NCBI RefSeq assembly: GCF_012932215.1
Contig: NZ_CP048788.1
Span: forward strand, 2,790,001-2,854,000
DNA: 64,000 nucleotides
Origin: Roseobacter ponti
Lineage (GTDB): Bacteria; Pseudomonadota; Alphaproteobacteria; Rhodobacterales; Rhodobacteraceae
Direction: 5' to 3'
The notes under the pieces were generated by a model. The model searched no databases. It saw only the letters and a program-made list of their open reading frames with translations, and was not told where the DNA came from. Below, one piece after another: positions 44,061 through 52,768 of this stretch. Made by a program: the position numbers and the translations under genes. How positions within the stretch are numbered: position 1 is the first letter of the stretch; each line of letters begins with the position of its first letter.

Positions 44061-45866
44061 TCAGCTGGTTGCTTTGATGGCTACGTATGTACCGGGCGCT
44101 TCGCAGAGCACGGGATGGGTCGAATCGCCTGGTATCCGGGCCTGAATCATCGTCCCGGAGCGCTTTTTCAGCCACTTTTCCCACCGCGGCCACCATGAGC
44201 CTTCGGTGAAATCTGCGGCCTTCAGCCAGTCGGCGTGGTCAGGGCTCATGTCAGCGTTGGTGTAATGGCCGTATTTCTTTTTGCTCGGCGGATTGACGAT
44301 CCCGGCGATGTGGCCGGATTCCGTGACAATAAAGGTTTTGTCTTTTGAACCCATCTTCTGCACGCCACGATAACAGTCTTTCCAGGCTGCAATGTGGTCG
44401 GTTTCGCAGGCAACAGAACAGACCGGCACGTCAATATCCGTCAGCTGCAGCCTGTGCCCCATCAGATCAAAACCGCCCTGAGCAAGCTCGTTGCGCTGGC
44501 AGAGCCCGCGCAGATACTGTTTGGCCATTTTGCCAGGCAGGTTGGCCCCGTCCCCGTTCCAGTAGAGCAGATCAAAGGCGGGCGGCGTTTCACCCATCAT
44601 ATAGCTGCGGATGGCAGGCGAGTAGATCAGGTCATTCGAGCGCAGAAACGAAAAGGTCCGCGCCATGATCACCGAAGGCAGAATGCCCTTGTCATCGATC
44701 TCCTCTTCGATCCCGTCGATGAAATCATTGGTCAGGAAGGGCGCGAATTCGCCCTGGTCCGAGAAATCCGTGAGGGCGGTGAAGAAGGTTGCCGATTTAA
44801 CAGATTTGTCGCCACGCTGTTTCATCAGCGACAGGGTCAGCGACAGTGTTGTGCCGGCGATGCAGTATCCGACAACATTGACCTGCTTCTCGCCGGTGAT
44901 CTTTTTTACCTCGCCGATCGCGGTCAGGTACCCCTGCTCTATATAGTTCTCAAGCCCGATGTCGCTGTAAGTTGCGTCCGGGTTGATCCAGGACACCATG
45001 AAGACGGTGTAGCCCTGATCGGCCAGCCACTTCACCAGGCTGTTCTGCGCCTTCAGATCGAGGATGTAGAATTTGTTGATCCAGGGTGGAAAGATCACAA
45101 GCGGGATTTTGTGCACTTTTTCGGTGGTCGGTGTGTACTGGATTATCTCCATCATCGGGTTACGGAAGACAACCGAGCCGGGGCTCGTCGCTATATTGCG
45201 CCCGAGTTCAAAGGCCTGCTCATCGGCCAGTTTGACCACCATCTCGCCGTTGTTGGCTTCCAGATCGCGGATCAGATTTTCAAGCCCCTGAACGAGGCTC
45301 TGGCCTTCTGTCTCGATCGCCTTTTCCAGCGCATCCGGATTTGTGGCCAGAAAATTCGTGGGCGACATCATGTCGATAATCTGCTGCGAGAAATACTTCA
45401 GCCGGTTTTTCTCAGCGGGTTCCATATCGGTCACATCGCTCACCGCCTGAGAAAGGGCGCTCGCGTTGATCAGGTACTGCTGCTTTACAAAATTGAAATA
45501 CGGATGCGTATCCCAGAGCGGGTTGGCGAACCTGCGATCGCGCGGGCCTGCATCCTGAGGGGCTTCGAGTTTGCCCCTCGCCAGCGTCTGCTGCGCCTCA
45601 ACAAAATGCTTCATCGTCTCAGACCAGTAATCCATCTGATGCTCAAGCACTTTGGCGGGGTTGTTAACCATTTCAGACCAGTAGGCCTGGGCTGCCTTTC
45701 CAAAAAGTTCCTGATTCGGAGCGTCGAGTGACGGATTATGTCCCTTTCGGTTCGTCATAACGCGATGCAGGCGCTCTGAGAGTTCCTCAACTTTCTTAAG
45801 GTTTCGGGTCATACGCTCCAGGTTTTCGATACCGGGAGTCTCATCAAGATCAGTTCTTGTTGTCAT
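44061..45866 (-). CDS. phaC: Class I polyhydroxyalkanoate synthase
   Basis: The 601-residue protein has the PhaC N-terminal domain (LGAAAQAYWSEMVNNP-like region, residues ~60-100) and the alpha/beta hydrolase core with the lipase box VVGYCIAGTTLSLTLSLM, where Cys replaces Ser as nucleophile. The catalytic Asp lies in SVACETDHIAAWKDC and the His in TESGHIAGIVNPP. It polymerises hydroxyacyl-CoA at the granule surface. It is divergent from phaZ and upstream of phaP. Confidence 0.96.
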   Translation of the reverse strand: MTTRTDLDETPGIENLERMTRNLKKVEELSERLHRVMTNRKGHNPSLDAPNQELFGKAAQAYWSEMVNNPAKVLEHQMDYWSETMKHFVEAQQTLARGKLEAPQDAGPRDRRFANPLWDTHPYFNFVKQQYLINASALSQAVSDVTDMEPAEKNRLKYFSQQIIDMMSPTNFLATNPDALEKAIETEGQSLVQGLENLIRDLEANNGEMVVKLADEQAFELGRNIATSPGSVVFRNPMMEIIQYTPTTEKVHKIPLVIFPPWINKFYILDLKAQNSLVKWLADQGYTVFMVSWINPDATYSDIGLENYIEQGYLTAIGEVKKITGEKQVNVVGYCIAGTTLSLTLSLMKQRGDKSVKSATFFTALTDFSDQGEFAPFLTNDFIDGIEEEIDDKGILPSVIMARTFSFLRSNDLIYSPAIRSYMMGETPPAFDLLYWNGDGANLPGKMAKQYLRGLCQRNELAQGGFDLMGHRLQLTDIDVPVCSVACETDHIAAWKDCYRGVQKMGSKDKTFIVTESGHIAGIVNPPSKKKYGHYTNADMSPDHADWLKAADFTEGSWWPRWEKWLKKRSGTMIQARIPGDSTHPVLCEAPGTYVAIKATS

Positions 45867-45886
45867 ATTTACTTTTCCCTCGTATG

Positions 45887-45898
45887 TTGCACCTGCAG
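45887..45898. promoter_or_regulatory. Imperfect PhaR operator between phaC and phaZ
   Basis: TTGC-ACCT-GCAG (45887-45898) matches CTGC-N4-GCAG with one mismatch, 21 bases before the phaC start in the divergent region. Confidence 0.45.
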
Positions 45899-45974
45899 CA
45901 TTTGGTCGTTGGCTTCAGGGGGCGAAGCGACTGCGTGTTCCGGTGCGCCCGGATTATCATCAAGGAGACCCCTC

Positions 45975-47255
45975 ATGCGCTATATGGCCACTTACGACTT
46001 AATGGAAACGGTTCGCAATACGAACCAGTGGCTTGGCGCATCGGCCCTTGCGATGGCATCATATCCTGCCTTCTCCCTCATTCCAAACCCTGCAATCGCC
46101 TGGACACGCGCCTGGGGCGAGGTAACTGAGCGCACGTTTCAGCGGATGATTGTGAAACCTGACTGGAACATCCCCCCCGTGCCCAGCGATGACGGGCAGG
46201 ACCATGTTGTCACAACCGAAGCCGTAATTGAACGGGACTTCGGCGATCTGCTCCATTTTGTGGTTCAGGGCCGCCCCACGCCGAAACGCAAAGTTCTGCT
46301 GGTCGCGCCGATGTCCGGCCATTATGCAACTTTGCTGCGGTCCACCGTGATCAGCATGCTGCCTGATGCCGACCTCTACATCACCGACTGGCACAATGCG
46401 CGCGATATTCCGGTCAGCGCGGGCAAGTTCGATATCGAGGATTACACGCTCTATCTGGTCGACTTCATGCGCGAAATGGGCCCGGATACACATGTGATCG
46501 CGGTCTGCCAGCCTGCCCCGCTCACGCTGGCGGCAACCGCCTATCTGGCCGAAGAAGACCCCGACGCACAGCCGCGCAGCCTCACGCTGATCGGCGGCCC
46601 GATTGACCCCAACGCGACACCGACCGACGTGACTGACTTTGGCCACCGGGTTACGATGGGTCAGCTTGAAGAGCTGATGATCCAGCGGGTCGGTTTTAAA
46701 TACCCCGGTGTGGGCCGCATGGTTTACCCCGGTCTGCTGCAGCTGAACTCTTTTATTTCAATGAACTTCGAGACCCATTTCCGGGCTTTCCGCGACCAGA
46801 TCGCCCGCGTGGCGCAGAACGACGCTCAGGAACATGACAAGCACAACAAGTTTTATGACGAATACCTTGCGGTCATGGATATGACTGCTGAGTTTTATCT
46901 GTCCACGGTCGAGCGCATTTTCAAAAACGGCGAGATCGCGCGCAACGAATTCGTTGTGGCGGGCAAGAAAGTCGACATCGGGAAAATCACGACCGTCGCG
47001 GTGAAAACGGTCGAAGGCACGAAAGACGACATCTCAGCACCCGGCCAGTGTGTTGCGGCTCTCGCACTCTGCACGGGCCTCCCGGACTCCAAAAAGGCCA
47101 GCCATCTTGAGGAAGGTGCAGGTCATTACGGGATTTTTGCGGGTAAAAGCTGGCGGCGGAATATCCGCCCGCTCGTGCTGGATTTCATCGATGCCAACAG
47201 CCCGAAACCTCAGGCGAAAACGCGAAAACCTGCCAACCGAAACTCAGCGGCCTAA
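45975..47255 (+). CDS. phaZ: Intracellular polyhydroxyalkanoate depolymerase
   Basis: The 426-residue protein begins MRYMATYDLMETVRNTNQWL, typical of intracellular PhaZ. It has the Cys-type nucleophile elbow HVIAVCQPAPLTLAATAYL and the C-terminal hydrolase region GAGHYGIFAGKSWRRNIRP with the catalytic His. It mobilises stored PHA. ATG 45975 has AAGGAGA 7 bases upstream; the frame from 45909 adds 22 unlikely residues. Its last bases overlap the end of the convergent hydrolase gene. Confidence 0.94.
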   Translation: MRYMATYDLMETVRNTNQWLGASALAMASYPAFSLIPNPAIAWTRAWGEVTERTFQRMIVKPDWNIPPVPSDDGQDHVVTTEAVIERDFGDLLHFVVQGRPTPKRKVLLVAPMSGHYATLLRSTVISMLPDADLYITDWHNARDIPVSAGKFDIEDYTLYLVDFMREMGPDTHVIAVCQPAPLTLAATAYLAEEDPDAQPRSLTLIGGPIDPNATPTDVTDFGHRVTMGQLEELMIQRVGFKYPGVGRMVYPGLLQLNSFISMNFETHFRAFRDQIARVAQNDAQEHDKHNKFYDEYLAVMDMTAEFYLSTVERIFKNGEIARNEFVVAGKKVDIGKITTVAVKTVEGTKDDISAPGQCVAALALCTGLPDSKKASHLEEGAGHYGIFAGKSWRRNIRPLVLDFIDANSPKPQAKTRKPANRNSAA

Positions 47256-47962
47256 CGCAGCACCAGCGGCTGCGCGAGCCACTCGCGCAGGGCGGCCGTG
47301 GTCTCTTCAGGCTCTTCAAGCGGTGGAAGATGCCCGGAGTTTTCCAGCACGCGCAGTGTGGCGCCCGGGATCAGTTCTGACATGAATTCGTGGCGCCTTA
47401 CCGGGCAGAGCGTATCATGTGCGCCGCAGAGCACCAGTGCAGGCACCTTGCACAGGCGCAGCGTTTTCTGCTGATCCCGCCGTCTTTGCAAGGCGCGTGA
47501 CTGGCGTACAAACACGTCCGGTCCCAGTGCAGCGGCCATGTCCATCACCAGATCCAGCACCTCGGCACGACCCGGACCCGGCGCAAGGTACTTCGGTTTC
47601 ATCTCTTCTCGCATGACATCCAGCATTCTGCCGGAACGTGCCGCGACGATCTGCGGTTCGCGGGCGGCGGCAATCTGAGGTGTTTCGGGCAGCGGGTTTG
47701 TGTCCATCAAGGCGATGCGGCTGACCCGTTCGGGCGCGCGGCGCAACAGTTCCATCGCCACGATGCCGCCCATGCTTAGCCCTGCCAGTGCGAAGCGGCG
47801 CGGCAACTGATCAAGCAGGCCCGAGGCAATCTCTTCCATCCGGTCACCGCGGGTGATCGGTGCACAGATGACAACGGTATCAGATGAAAGCGCCGCGATC
47901 TGAGGTGCAAAAAGGCGCGCATCACACATCATTCCAGGCAGCAACACGAGTGGTTCTGTCAT
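47252..47962 (-). CDS. Alpha/beta hydrolase
   Basis: The 236-residue protein has the lid-less hydrolase core: oxyanion region VLLPGMMCDARLF, nucleophile elbow LAGLSMGGIVAMELLRR, the acid Asp in LVLCGAHDTLCPVRR and the catalytic His in VLENSGHLPPLEEPE. The substrate is unknown. It is convergent with phaZ (4-base overlap) and might act on PHA-derived esters, an inference only. Confidence 0.85.
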   Translation of the reverse strand: MTEPLVLLPGMMCDARLFAPQIAALSSDTVVICAPITRGDRMEEIASGLLDQLPRRFALAGLSMGGIVAMELLRRAPERVSRIALMDTNPLPETPQIAAAREPQIVAARSGRMLDVMREEMKPKYLAPGPGRAEVLDLVMDMAAALGPDVFVRQSRALQRRRDQQKTLRLCKVPALVLCGAHDTLCPVRRHEFMSELIPGATLRVLENSGHLPPLEEPEETTAALREWLAQPLVLR

Positions 47963-48079
47963 GACACATGCGCCTTCAGACTGTTTAACGGATAGTCAAC
48001 TACGACAGGTCATTCTTAGCGCCGCGCACACCGGAGAGCCAGCGGCAAAATCGCGCGCGCCTCTCCCACGACCCCTCCG

Positions 48080-48886
48080 TCACTGCCTGATCTCATCCCA
48101 GTAGAGCCCCAGATGCCGCTCGATGATCCCGGCATATCTGCCGGATTCGCGCAGCCGCGCAAGCCCGGCATTCAGACGGTAAAGATGCGCCGTGGCCCGC
48201 CAGTGGGACCGTGAGATCACCACGTGCAGGCTCTGCTCCGAGAGCGGTCGCGGCAGGGGGACAACGGACTCGGTCAGATCCTCCCGGAAAAGCTCATTCA
48301 CGCCGCGGAATTCATCCAGCGCCACCGCATCCACCGCGCCGTCCATCAGCATTTCAAAGCAGTCTGCCGCGCGGGGCGGCTGTTTCAGCGTGATCAGATC
48401 ACGGCTCAGCCAGCGCCGGTCCGGGCGTTCGAGATCATGGGTGAACAGGCCGGCGGGGCGGCACAGGACCCGACCGTGAAGATCGGCATCCTTTTCAAAG
48501 TCAAACTGCCTGTCGGTCCGGGTGAAGAGCAGCACAACGACCTGGGCCAGAGCGTCGGAGAAATGGTACGTGCGACAGTGCTCGTTATCGTGCTGCTGCC
48601 CGTCGCAATCGGGGCGCGCCCAGGCAAATCCCATGTCGGTCTGTGCACGCGCCACCCGGGCCGCGCCGGCCGCACGGTCGCTTTCCCAGAGGATGTCGAA
48701 CGGCAACGGATCGGGCGCATTGCTGAGCGCTGTTTCGATAATTTCCGTGACCATGCCACGCCCGGGCCAGTCGGGATCCGCGAAAGGCGCATCATCGGGC
48801 GAGGCGACCAGCGTTATGCCGGCTCCGGACGCAGCTGCCGCCGTGCACGCGAAGTACAGCCCGGCTACTGCGGCGCGCCCCTTCAC
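48080..48886 (-). CDS. Periplasmic binding-protein-fold (SBP_bac_3-like) protein
   Basis: The 268-residue protein has a signal peptide (ACTAAAASGAG) and a transport-binding-like fold: DILWESDRAAGAARVARA, MGFAWARPDCDGQ, FSDALAQVVVLLFTR and a C-terminal YAGIIERHLGLYWDEIRQ. It resembles the adjacent LysM protein in several conserved stretches, including the CRPAG site and the AVALDEFRGVNELF region. Start GTG 48886 overlaps the partner stop (GTGA). No permease or ATPase is adjacent, so a sensing or enzymatic rather than transport role is possible. Confidence 0.75.
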   Translation of the reverse strand: MKGRAAVAGLYFACTAAAASGAGITLVASPDDAPFADPDWPGRGMVTEIIETALSNAPDPLPFDILWESDRAAGAARVARAQTDMGFAWARPDCDGQQHDNEHCRTYHFSDALAQVVVLLFTRTDRQFDFEKDADLHGRVLCRPAGLFTHDLERPDRRWLSRDLITLKQPPRAADCFEMLMDGAVDAVALDEFRGVNELFREDLTESVVPLPRPLSEQSLHVVISRSHWRATAHLYRLNAGLARLRESGRYAGIIERHLGLYWDEIRQ

Positions 48887-49944
48887 AATCCGGCCCAGAC
48901 GGCGGCCATGTGCCGCTCAAGAATATCCTGAAACGCGCCGGTCGCCCGGATATCGCGCAGCCCTGAGTTAAAAGCGCTTATCACGTCGCGCGCCCGCGGG
49001 GACGCTTGCGGCGCAGCCGCGTGCAGGGTCACAATGGCCACCGGTGATTTGCTGAGTGCAACGATCTCGCGTTCCCGCCCTGCGGCTGCCAGAGCCGCCC
49101 GTCCGGTGAACTCATTGAGCATCACGGTATCGACGACGCCCTCGTCGAGCAGCGCAAAACAGGCGTCCGTACCCGCGGCCCGTACGATGCTGACGAGCCC
49201 GTGGGCCAGCCAGTTTTTCCCACCGGCGTCCAGAACATGCACCGGTTGCCCTGCAGGCCGGCAGATCTTTTTGCCGCGCAGATCCGCTGCACCCGCCAGC
49301 GGCACCGGCGCGCTTTCGGGTACAAAAAACACCATGAGCATCTCAAAAAGCGGGTCTGAATAGAGGAAATCCCGGCATAGCGTGCTGAGGTCACCGGGCA
49401 GGCATTCAGGGCGGATTACAGGAAAGATCAGATCGGACACCAGAGCTGCATCAACGAGCCCGGGACCGCCGAAAATCACGTCCCGGTCGGGAAGGCCCGC
49501 GCGCAGTGCATTCCGGATGAGCTCAGTTATCATGCCACCGCCCGCCCTACGGTCATCGACAAAGGGCGGCAGGGTCGCGGTCTGTGTCACGATAAGCGGC
49601 TCAGGCGGAGCGGGCTCTGCCTCGGGTGCAACAGGGTCGGAAAGGGGGCCGGGCGCCGCATCGGCCTCGGTCAGTTCAGGTGCGCCGGCGCCCGGTTCCT
49701 CGCCGCCGAAGCATGGCAGCGACAGACGGCTACCGACAAAAATACGGTCAGGATCGGGTCCGATGACGTCACGGTTTGCCGCGTAAAGATCAGTCCACAA
49801 AAAGGCGTTGTCGTACTGGCGCGCGGCGATCACCGAGAGGCTGTCACCGGGGCGTACCTGATAGCTGGTCCCGCATGTCTGCGCTGCAGCGCCGCCGGCA
49901 AAAACCGCTATCAGAACAAACGACAGCACCAGCGCCCTGTTCAT
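48883..49944 (-). CDS. LysM domain fused to a periplasmic binding-protein fold
   Basis: The 353-residue protein has a signal peptide (FVLIAVFAGGAAAQT). A LysM domain (SYQVRPGDSLSVIAARQYDN then NRDVIGPDPDRIFVGSRLSL) is followed by a Pro/Glu/Ala linker (residues ~85-115) and a binding-protein-like domain with GGGMITELIRNAL, CRPAGQPVHVLDAGGKNWLA and DTVMLNEFTGRAALAAAG. LysM would anchor the binding domain to peptidoglycan. It forms a translationally coupled pair with its smaller paralogue. I know of no characterised member with this layout. Confidence 0.8.
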   Translation of the reverse strand: MNRALVLSFVLIAVFAGGAAAQTCGTSYQVRPGDSLSVIAARQYDNAFLWTDLYAANRDVIGPDPDRIFVGSRLSLPCFGGEEPGAGAPELTEADAAPGPLSDPVAPEAEPAPPEPLIVTQTATLPPFVDDRRAGGGMITELIRNALRAGLPDRDVIFGGPGLVDAALVSDLIFPVIRPECLPGDLSTLCRDFLYSDPLFEMLMVFFVPESAPVPLAGAADLRGKKICRPAGQPVHVLDAGGKNWLAHGLVSIVRAAGTDACFALLDEGVVDTVMLNEFTGRAALAAAGREREIVALSKSPVAIVTLHAAAPQASPRARDVISAFNSGLRDIRATGAFQDILERHMAAVWAGL

Positions 49945-50032
49945 GAATCACCCCCCTGAAACATCGGATAGTCTGCGCAAAAGGCGGCTTTAGGGTCAAC
50001 AATCAATCTACATATGGTGTAAGATTTACGAG

Positions 50033-50041
50033 TTATCCACA
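50033..50041. other. Perfect DnaA-box sequence in the LysM/M15 intergenic region
   Basis: TTATCCACA matches the consensus DnaA box. It lies alone in an AT-rich 110-base gap, with no second box nearby, so a replication origin is not supported. Confidence 0.4.
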
Positions 50042-50055
50042 AGATGACCGATATT

Positions 50056-50688
50056 TCAGGGGTATTCGATACCGCGGAGGGGCGGGAAATCCGCATAGCG
50101 CGCTTTGCGTTCCGCTCTGGTCTCACAACTTTGCGCGCCAGCGCGCAACAGCATTCCCCGGGGAGCGATATAGCTTGAAATCGTGCGATGCGGTACAGGC
50201 CGCCATGTCAGGTTGAACGCTGCGAGCTTCGGGAAAAACCATATCTCGGAATAGGGCAGATGATCGTGAATCCACCACGCCAGATCGCGCCAGTCGCGGC
50301 CCGCGGCGTATCGGTCAGCGAACCAGGGCACCACGAGAGACGTGCCCGCAATGGCCTCATCTGCTGAGCCGCGATCCCAGATGTGGCATTCCAGCGGGTT
50401 GTCGTTGCGCGCGCAGTTGAGGTTGTTTTCGTTGCCAAATCTGTTCAGAGCAGCCGAACGGTACCCTGAACGGATGGCAATGCGGCCAAAGGTTTCTTCC
50501 AGAGGATCAAGCAGTTCTGTACAGAGCCGGCGACCGTTTTCGATGGCGAGGTCAGGATCGTCTGGGATGTTCGGAATACCGTGAAAACTGCTGATCTCGG
50601 AGCACAGGAAATCGCGCATATAGAAATGCCTCGAAAGTCGCACACGCCCGAGGGTCTCGAGGCTCCACATGCTGGCCGGGCGGCGCAT
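50056..50688 (-). CDS. M15-like (D-Ala-D-Ala carboxypeptidase fold) protein
   Basis: The 210-residue protein contains GRIAIRSGYRSAALNRFGN, NPLECHIWDRGSADEAI and DHLPYSEIWFFPKLAAFN, at positions like the His-x-Asp and Glu/His zinc sites of the hedgehog/DD-peptidase fold. The H-x6-D pattern in HIWDRGSAD fits a metal site. No signal peptide is visible, so the compartment is unclear. The start overlaps the upstream VOC gene stop. Peptidase activity is inferred. Confidence 0.6.
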   Translation of the reverse strand: MRRPASMWSLETLGRVRLSRHFYMRDFLCSEISSFHGIPNIPDDPDLAIENGRRLCTELLDPLEETFGRIAIRSGYRSAALNRFGNENNLNCARNDNPLECHIWDRGSADEAIAGTSLVVPWFADRYAAGRDWRDLAWWIHDHLPYSEIWFFPKLAAFNLTWRPVPHRTISSYIAPRGMLLRAGAQSCETRAERKARYADFPPLRGIEYP

Positions 50689-51125
50689 CAGTCTGGCTCT
50701 CCGTATCCGGTCCAGCGGAACGCACCATCAGCACGCAAAGGGGAAAAGGGATTATACGCGATCTCCCATATGTGGCCCTCGGGATCAGAAAAATATCCAT
50801 GGTCCCCGCCCCAGAAGACGTCCTGGGCAGGTTTGAGGATACGCGCCCCGGCGGCTTCAGCGCGTGCCAGAAGTACCGCGACCTCGTCTTTCGCGCGCAC
50901 ATTATGTGCCAGCGTGACAGCGCCCCGGCCAAGTGTTTCGGGCGCCACGCCGATGTCTTCGGCCAGTTTGTCGATCGGATAGAGACCCAGCGTCTGTCCC
51001 GAAAGATCAAATGCGATCACGCCGTCAGGTCCCGGTGTCCTCTCCCAGCCGAGGCTTTCGTAGAACGCCGCCAGCAACGCTGTGTCTGCGGCGCCGAGGG
51101 TGATCAGGCTGATGCGCTGCTCCAT
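50688..51125 (-). CDS. VOC (glyoxalase/bleomycin resistance) family protein
   Basis: The 145-residue protein shows two beta-alpha-beta-beta-beta halves, starting RISLITLGAADTALLAAFYE and with FWGGDHGYFSDPEGHIWEIA, the typical VOC metal-fold motif with Glu in the final strand. The substrate is not deducible. It lies 11 bases downstream of an alpha/beta hydrolase gene and its stop overlaps the next gene, so the three probably form one unit. Confidence 0.85.
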   Translation of the reverse strand: MEQRISLITLGAADTALLAAFYESLGWERTPGPDGVIAFDLSGQTLGLYPIDKLAEDIGVAPETLGRGAVTLAHNVRAKDEVAVLLARAEAAGARILKPAQDVFWGGDHGYFSDPEGHIWEIAYNPFSPLRADGAFRWTGYGEPD

Positions 51126-51136
51126 TGCGATGTCTT

Positions 51137-51895
51137 TCAGGTGGCAGCTGCAAGGCGGAGTACGTCAGTCACAGCGGCCTCAATAAGACCGAGACAGGGC
51201 CCGTCGGAAAACCGGTGGTCGGCATCCTTGACCAGGAGCAACCGCATGTCCGGGCTTATCGCATGGTCCAGAAGGCGCAACGCTGTCTGCGTGCTGACCG
51301 CCGTGTCGGCTGTTCCCTGAAGGCAGCGGACGGCAAAGGGCAGATCAAGCGGTGAGCGCAGCACGAGGTTGTCGCGGCCGTCGGCGATCATGCGCTGCGT
51401 GACCACGTAGGGCTCCATGTAATCGGACGGCAGTTCGACACGCCCTTCTGACTCAAGTTGTGATTTCTGCGTATCCGAGAAGGACGCCCAGTAGCCATCT
51501 TCGGTGAAATCAGGCGCAGCTGCGATGGTGACCAGACCTGCAATTCTGTCAGGCACAGCCCGGGCCAGCAAAAGCGCCTGCCAGCCCCCCATCGACGAGC
51601 CGACAGGGGCCATGGGACCGGTGATCAGTGCACCGGTAATGGCGCGCGTATCCTCTGCCCAGTCACCGATTGCACCCTCCTCAAACGCACCGGATGAAAG
51701 GCCGTGGCCGGAGTAATCAAACCTCAGGAAGGCGCGCCCCGTCCGGCGCGCCCAGGCCTCAAGATGCAGGGCCTTTGTGCCCTCCATGTCGGACTTCAGA
51801 CCGCCCAGAAACACCACGCAGGGGCCCTCGCCCGGGGTGAGGTGATATGCCAGCCGCCTGCCCTGTGGCGTTTCAAAAGTCTCGGGTGAGGTCAT
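51137..51895 (-). CDS. Alpha/beta hydrolase (ABHD10/BAAT-like)
   Basis: The 252-residue protein has the oxyanion region VVFLGGLKSDMEG, the RFDYSGHGLSSG motif, the nucleophile elbow PVGSSMGGWQALLLAR, an acid residue near LQGTADTAVSTQ and the His in VKDADHRFSDG. It belongs to the hydrolases often annotated as ABHD10 or peptidase S9-like. ATG 51895 is supported by AAGGAT upstream; the frame continues to 51949 but those residues are uncharacteristic. Substrate unknown. Confidence 0.85.
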   Translation of the reverse strand: MTSPETFETPQGRRLAYHLTPGEGPCVVFLGGLKSDMEGTKALHLEAWARRTGRAFLRFDYSGHGLSSGAFEEGAIGDWAEDTRAITGALITGPMAPVGSSMGGWQALLLARAVPDRIAGLVTIAAAPDFTEDGYWASFSDTQKSQLESEGRVELPSDYMEPYVVTQRMIADGRDNLVLRSPLDLPFAVRCLQGTADTAVSTQTALRLLDHAISPDMRLLLVKDADHRFSDGPCLGLIEAAVTDVLRLAAAT

Positions 51896-51960
51896 GCGCG
51901 CATCCTTTTGGCAATGATGCGTCAGCACCGCGGGCAACCGCAACGTCAAACTGAAAATTT

Positions 51961-51980
51961 ACGTGACTCTATTGTCACGT
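51961..51980. promoter_or_regulatory. Palindromic operator upstream of the ArsR-SRPBCC gene
   Basis: ACGTGAC (51961-51967) and GTCACGT (51974-51980) form a perfect 7-bp inverted repeat with a 6-base spacer, 26 bases before the regulator start. This is the expected footprint of an ArsR dimer. Confidence 0.65.
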
Positions 51981-52006
51981 GACTATTAAGTAACCTATAA
52001 GGACAC

Positions 52007-52765
52007 ATGGATTCGATCTTCAAAGCTCTCGCCGATCCGGTGCGCAGACAGGTGCTTGACAGCCTGCGTGCCAGCCCCGGTCAGAGCCTTGCCGAGTTGT
52101 CTGACCAGTTCGAGATGTCGCGCTTTGGTGTGATGAAACATCTTGGTGTGCTGCAGGACGCCCGGCTGATCGCGACCTACAAAAAGGGACGGTTCAAATA
52201 CCACTACCTGAACGCCGTGCCTTTGCAGGAAATGACAGATCGCTGGATCGGGCCCCTGCTCGAACAACCGGCGGCACGAGCGGTGACTGACCTTAAAACC
52301 CAGTTGGAAGGACCACCGGACATGACCAGACCCGACTTTATGATGCAGATCTATATTCACTGTACCCAGGATGCTTTGTGGCACGCGCTTACCGACCCGG
52401 AGGCAAATGCCGCCTATAACTTCGTCGCCGGCAGCTGCGTCCGCGAAGGCAGTCAGCTGATTTTCCGAACCCCGGACAATGCGGTGATGCTGATCCTGAC
52501 CGAGACCAGGCTGACGCCTGAAACGCGTGTGGAAAGCACGTTCGAGCCACACTGGGCGGGGCCTGACGTGCCGCTGACGGCTTCACGTTTTGTTTATATT
52601 ATCGAGCCACAGGGTGAAAACTGCCTGCTAACGCTGGAGCACTATGACATTCCGGCAGGTCAGGAAGGTGTGGCCGACGGATGGCACCGCACGCTGGCCG
52701 GGTTAAAGACATGGCTGGAGACCGGGCAGACCGTCAAATTCTCGCATCAGACGGCGGAGACGTGA
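52007..52765 (+). CDS. ArsR-type HTH fused to SRPBCC/AHSA1 domain
   Basis: The 252-residue protein has an N-terminal ArsR winged helix (FKALADPVRRQVLDSLRASP, FEMSRFGVMKHLGVLQDARL). A SRPBCC/AHSA1-like domain (residues ~105-240) follows, with IYIHCTQDALWHALTDPEAN and ESTFEPHWAGPDVPL. It is a one-component regulator whose ligand-binding domain is SRPBCC. A palindromic operator sits upstream, and a MAPEG gene starts 4 bases downstream, suggesting the pair responds to a hydrophobic or electrophilic compound. Confidence 0.88.
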   Translation: MDSIFKALADPVRRQVLDSLRASPGQSLAELSDQFEMSRFGVMKHLGVLQDARLIATYKKGRFKYHYLNAVPLQEMTDRWIGPLLEQPAARAVTDLKTQLEGPPDMTRPDFMMQIYIHCTQDALWHALTDPEANAAYNFVAGSCVREGSQLIFRTPDNAVMLILTETRLTPETRVESTFEPHWAGPDVPLTASRFVYIIEPQGENCLLTLEHYDIPAGQEGVADGWHRTLAGLKTWLETGQTVKFSHQTAET

Positions 52766-52768
52766 AAC

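Noticed and set aside
44394-45731. 445-codon plus-strand frame over phaC
   Set aside because: Antisense to phaC; no domain.
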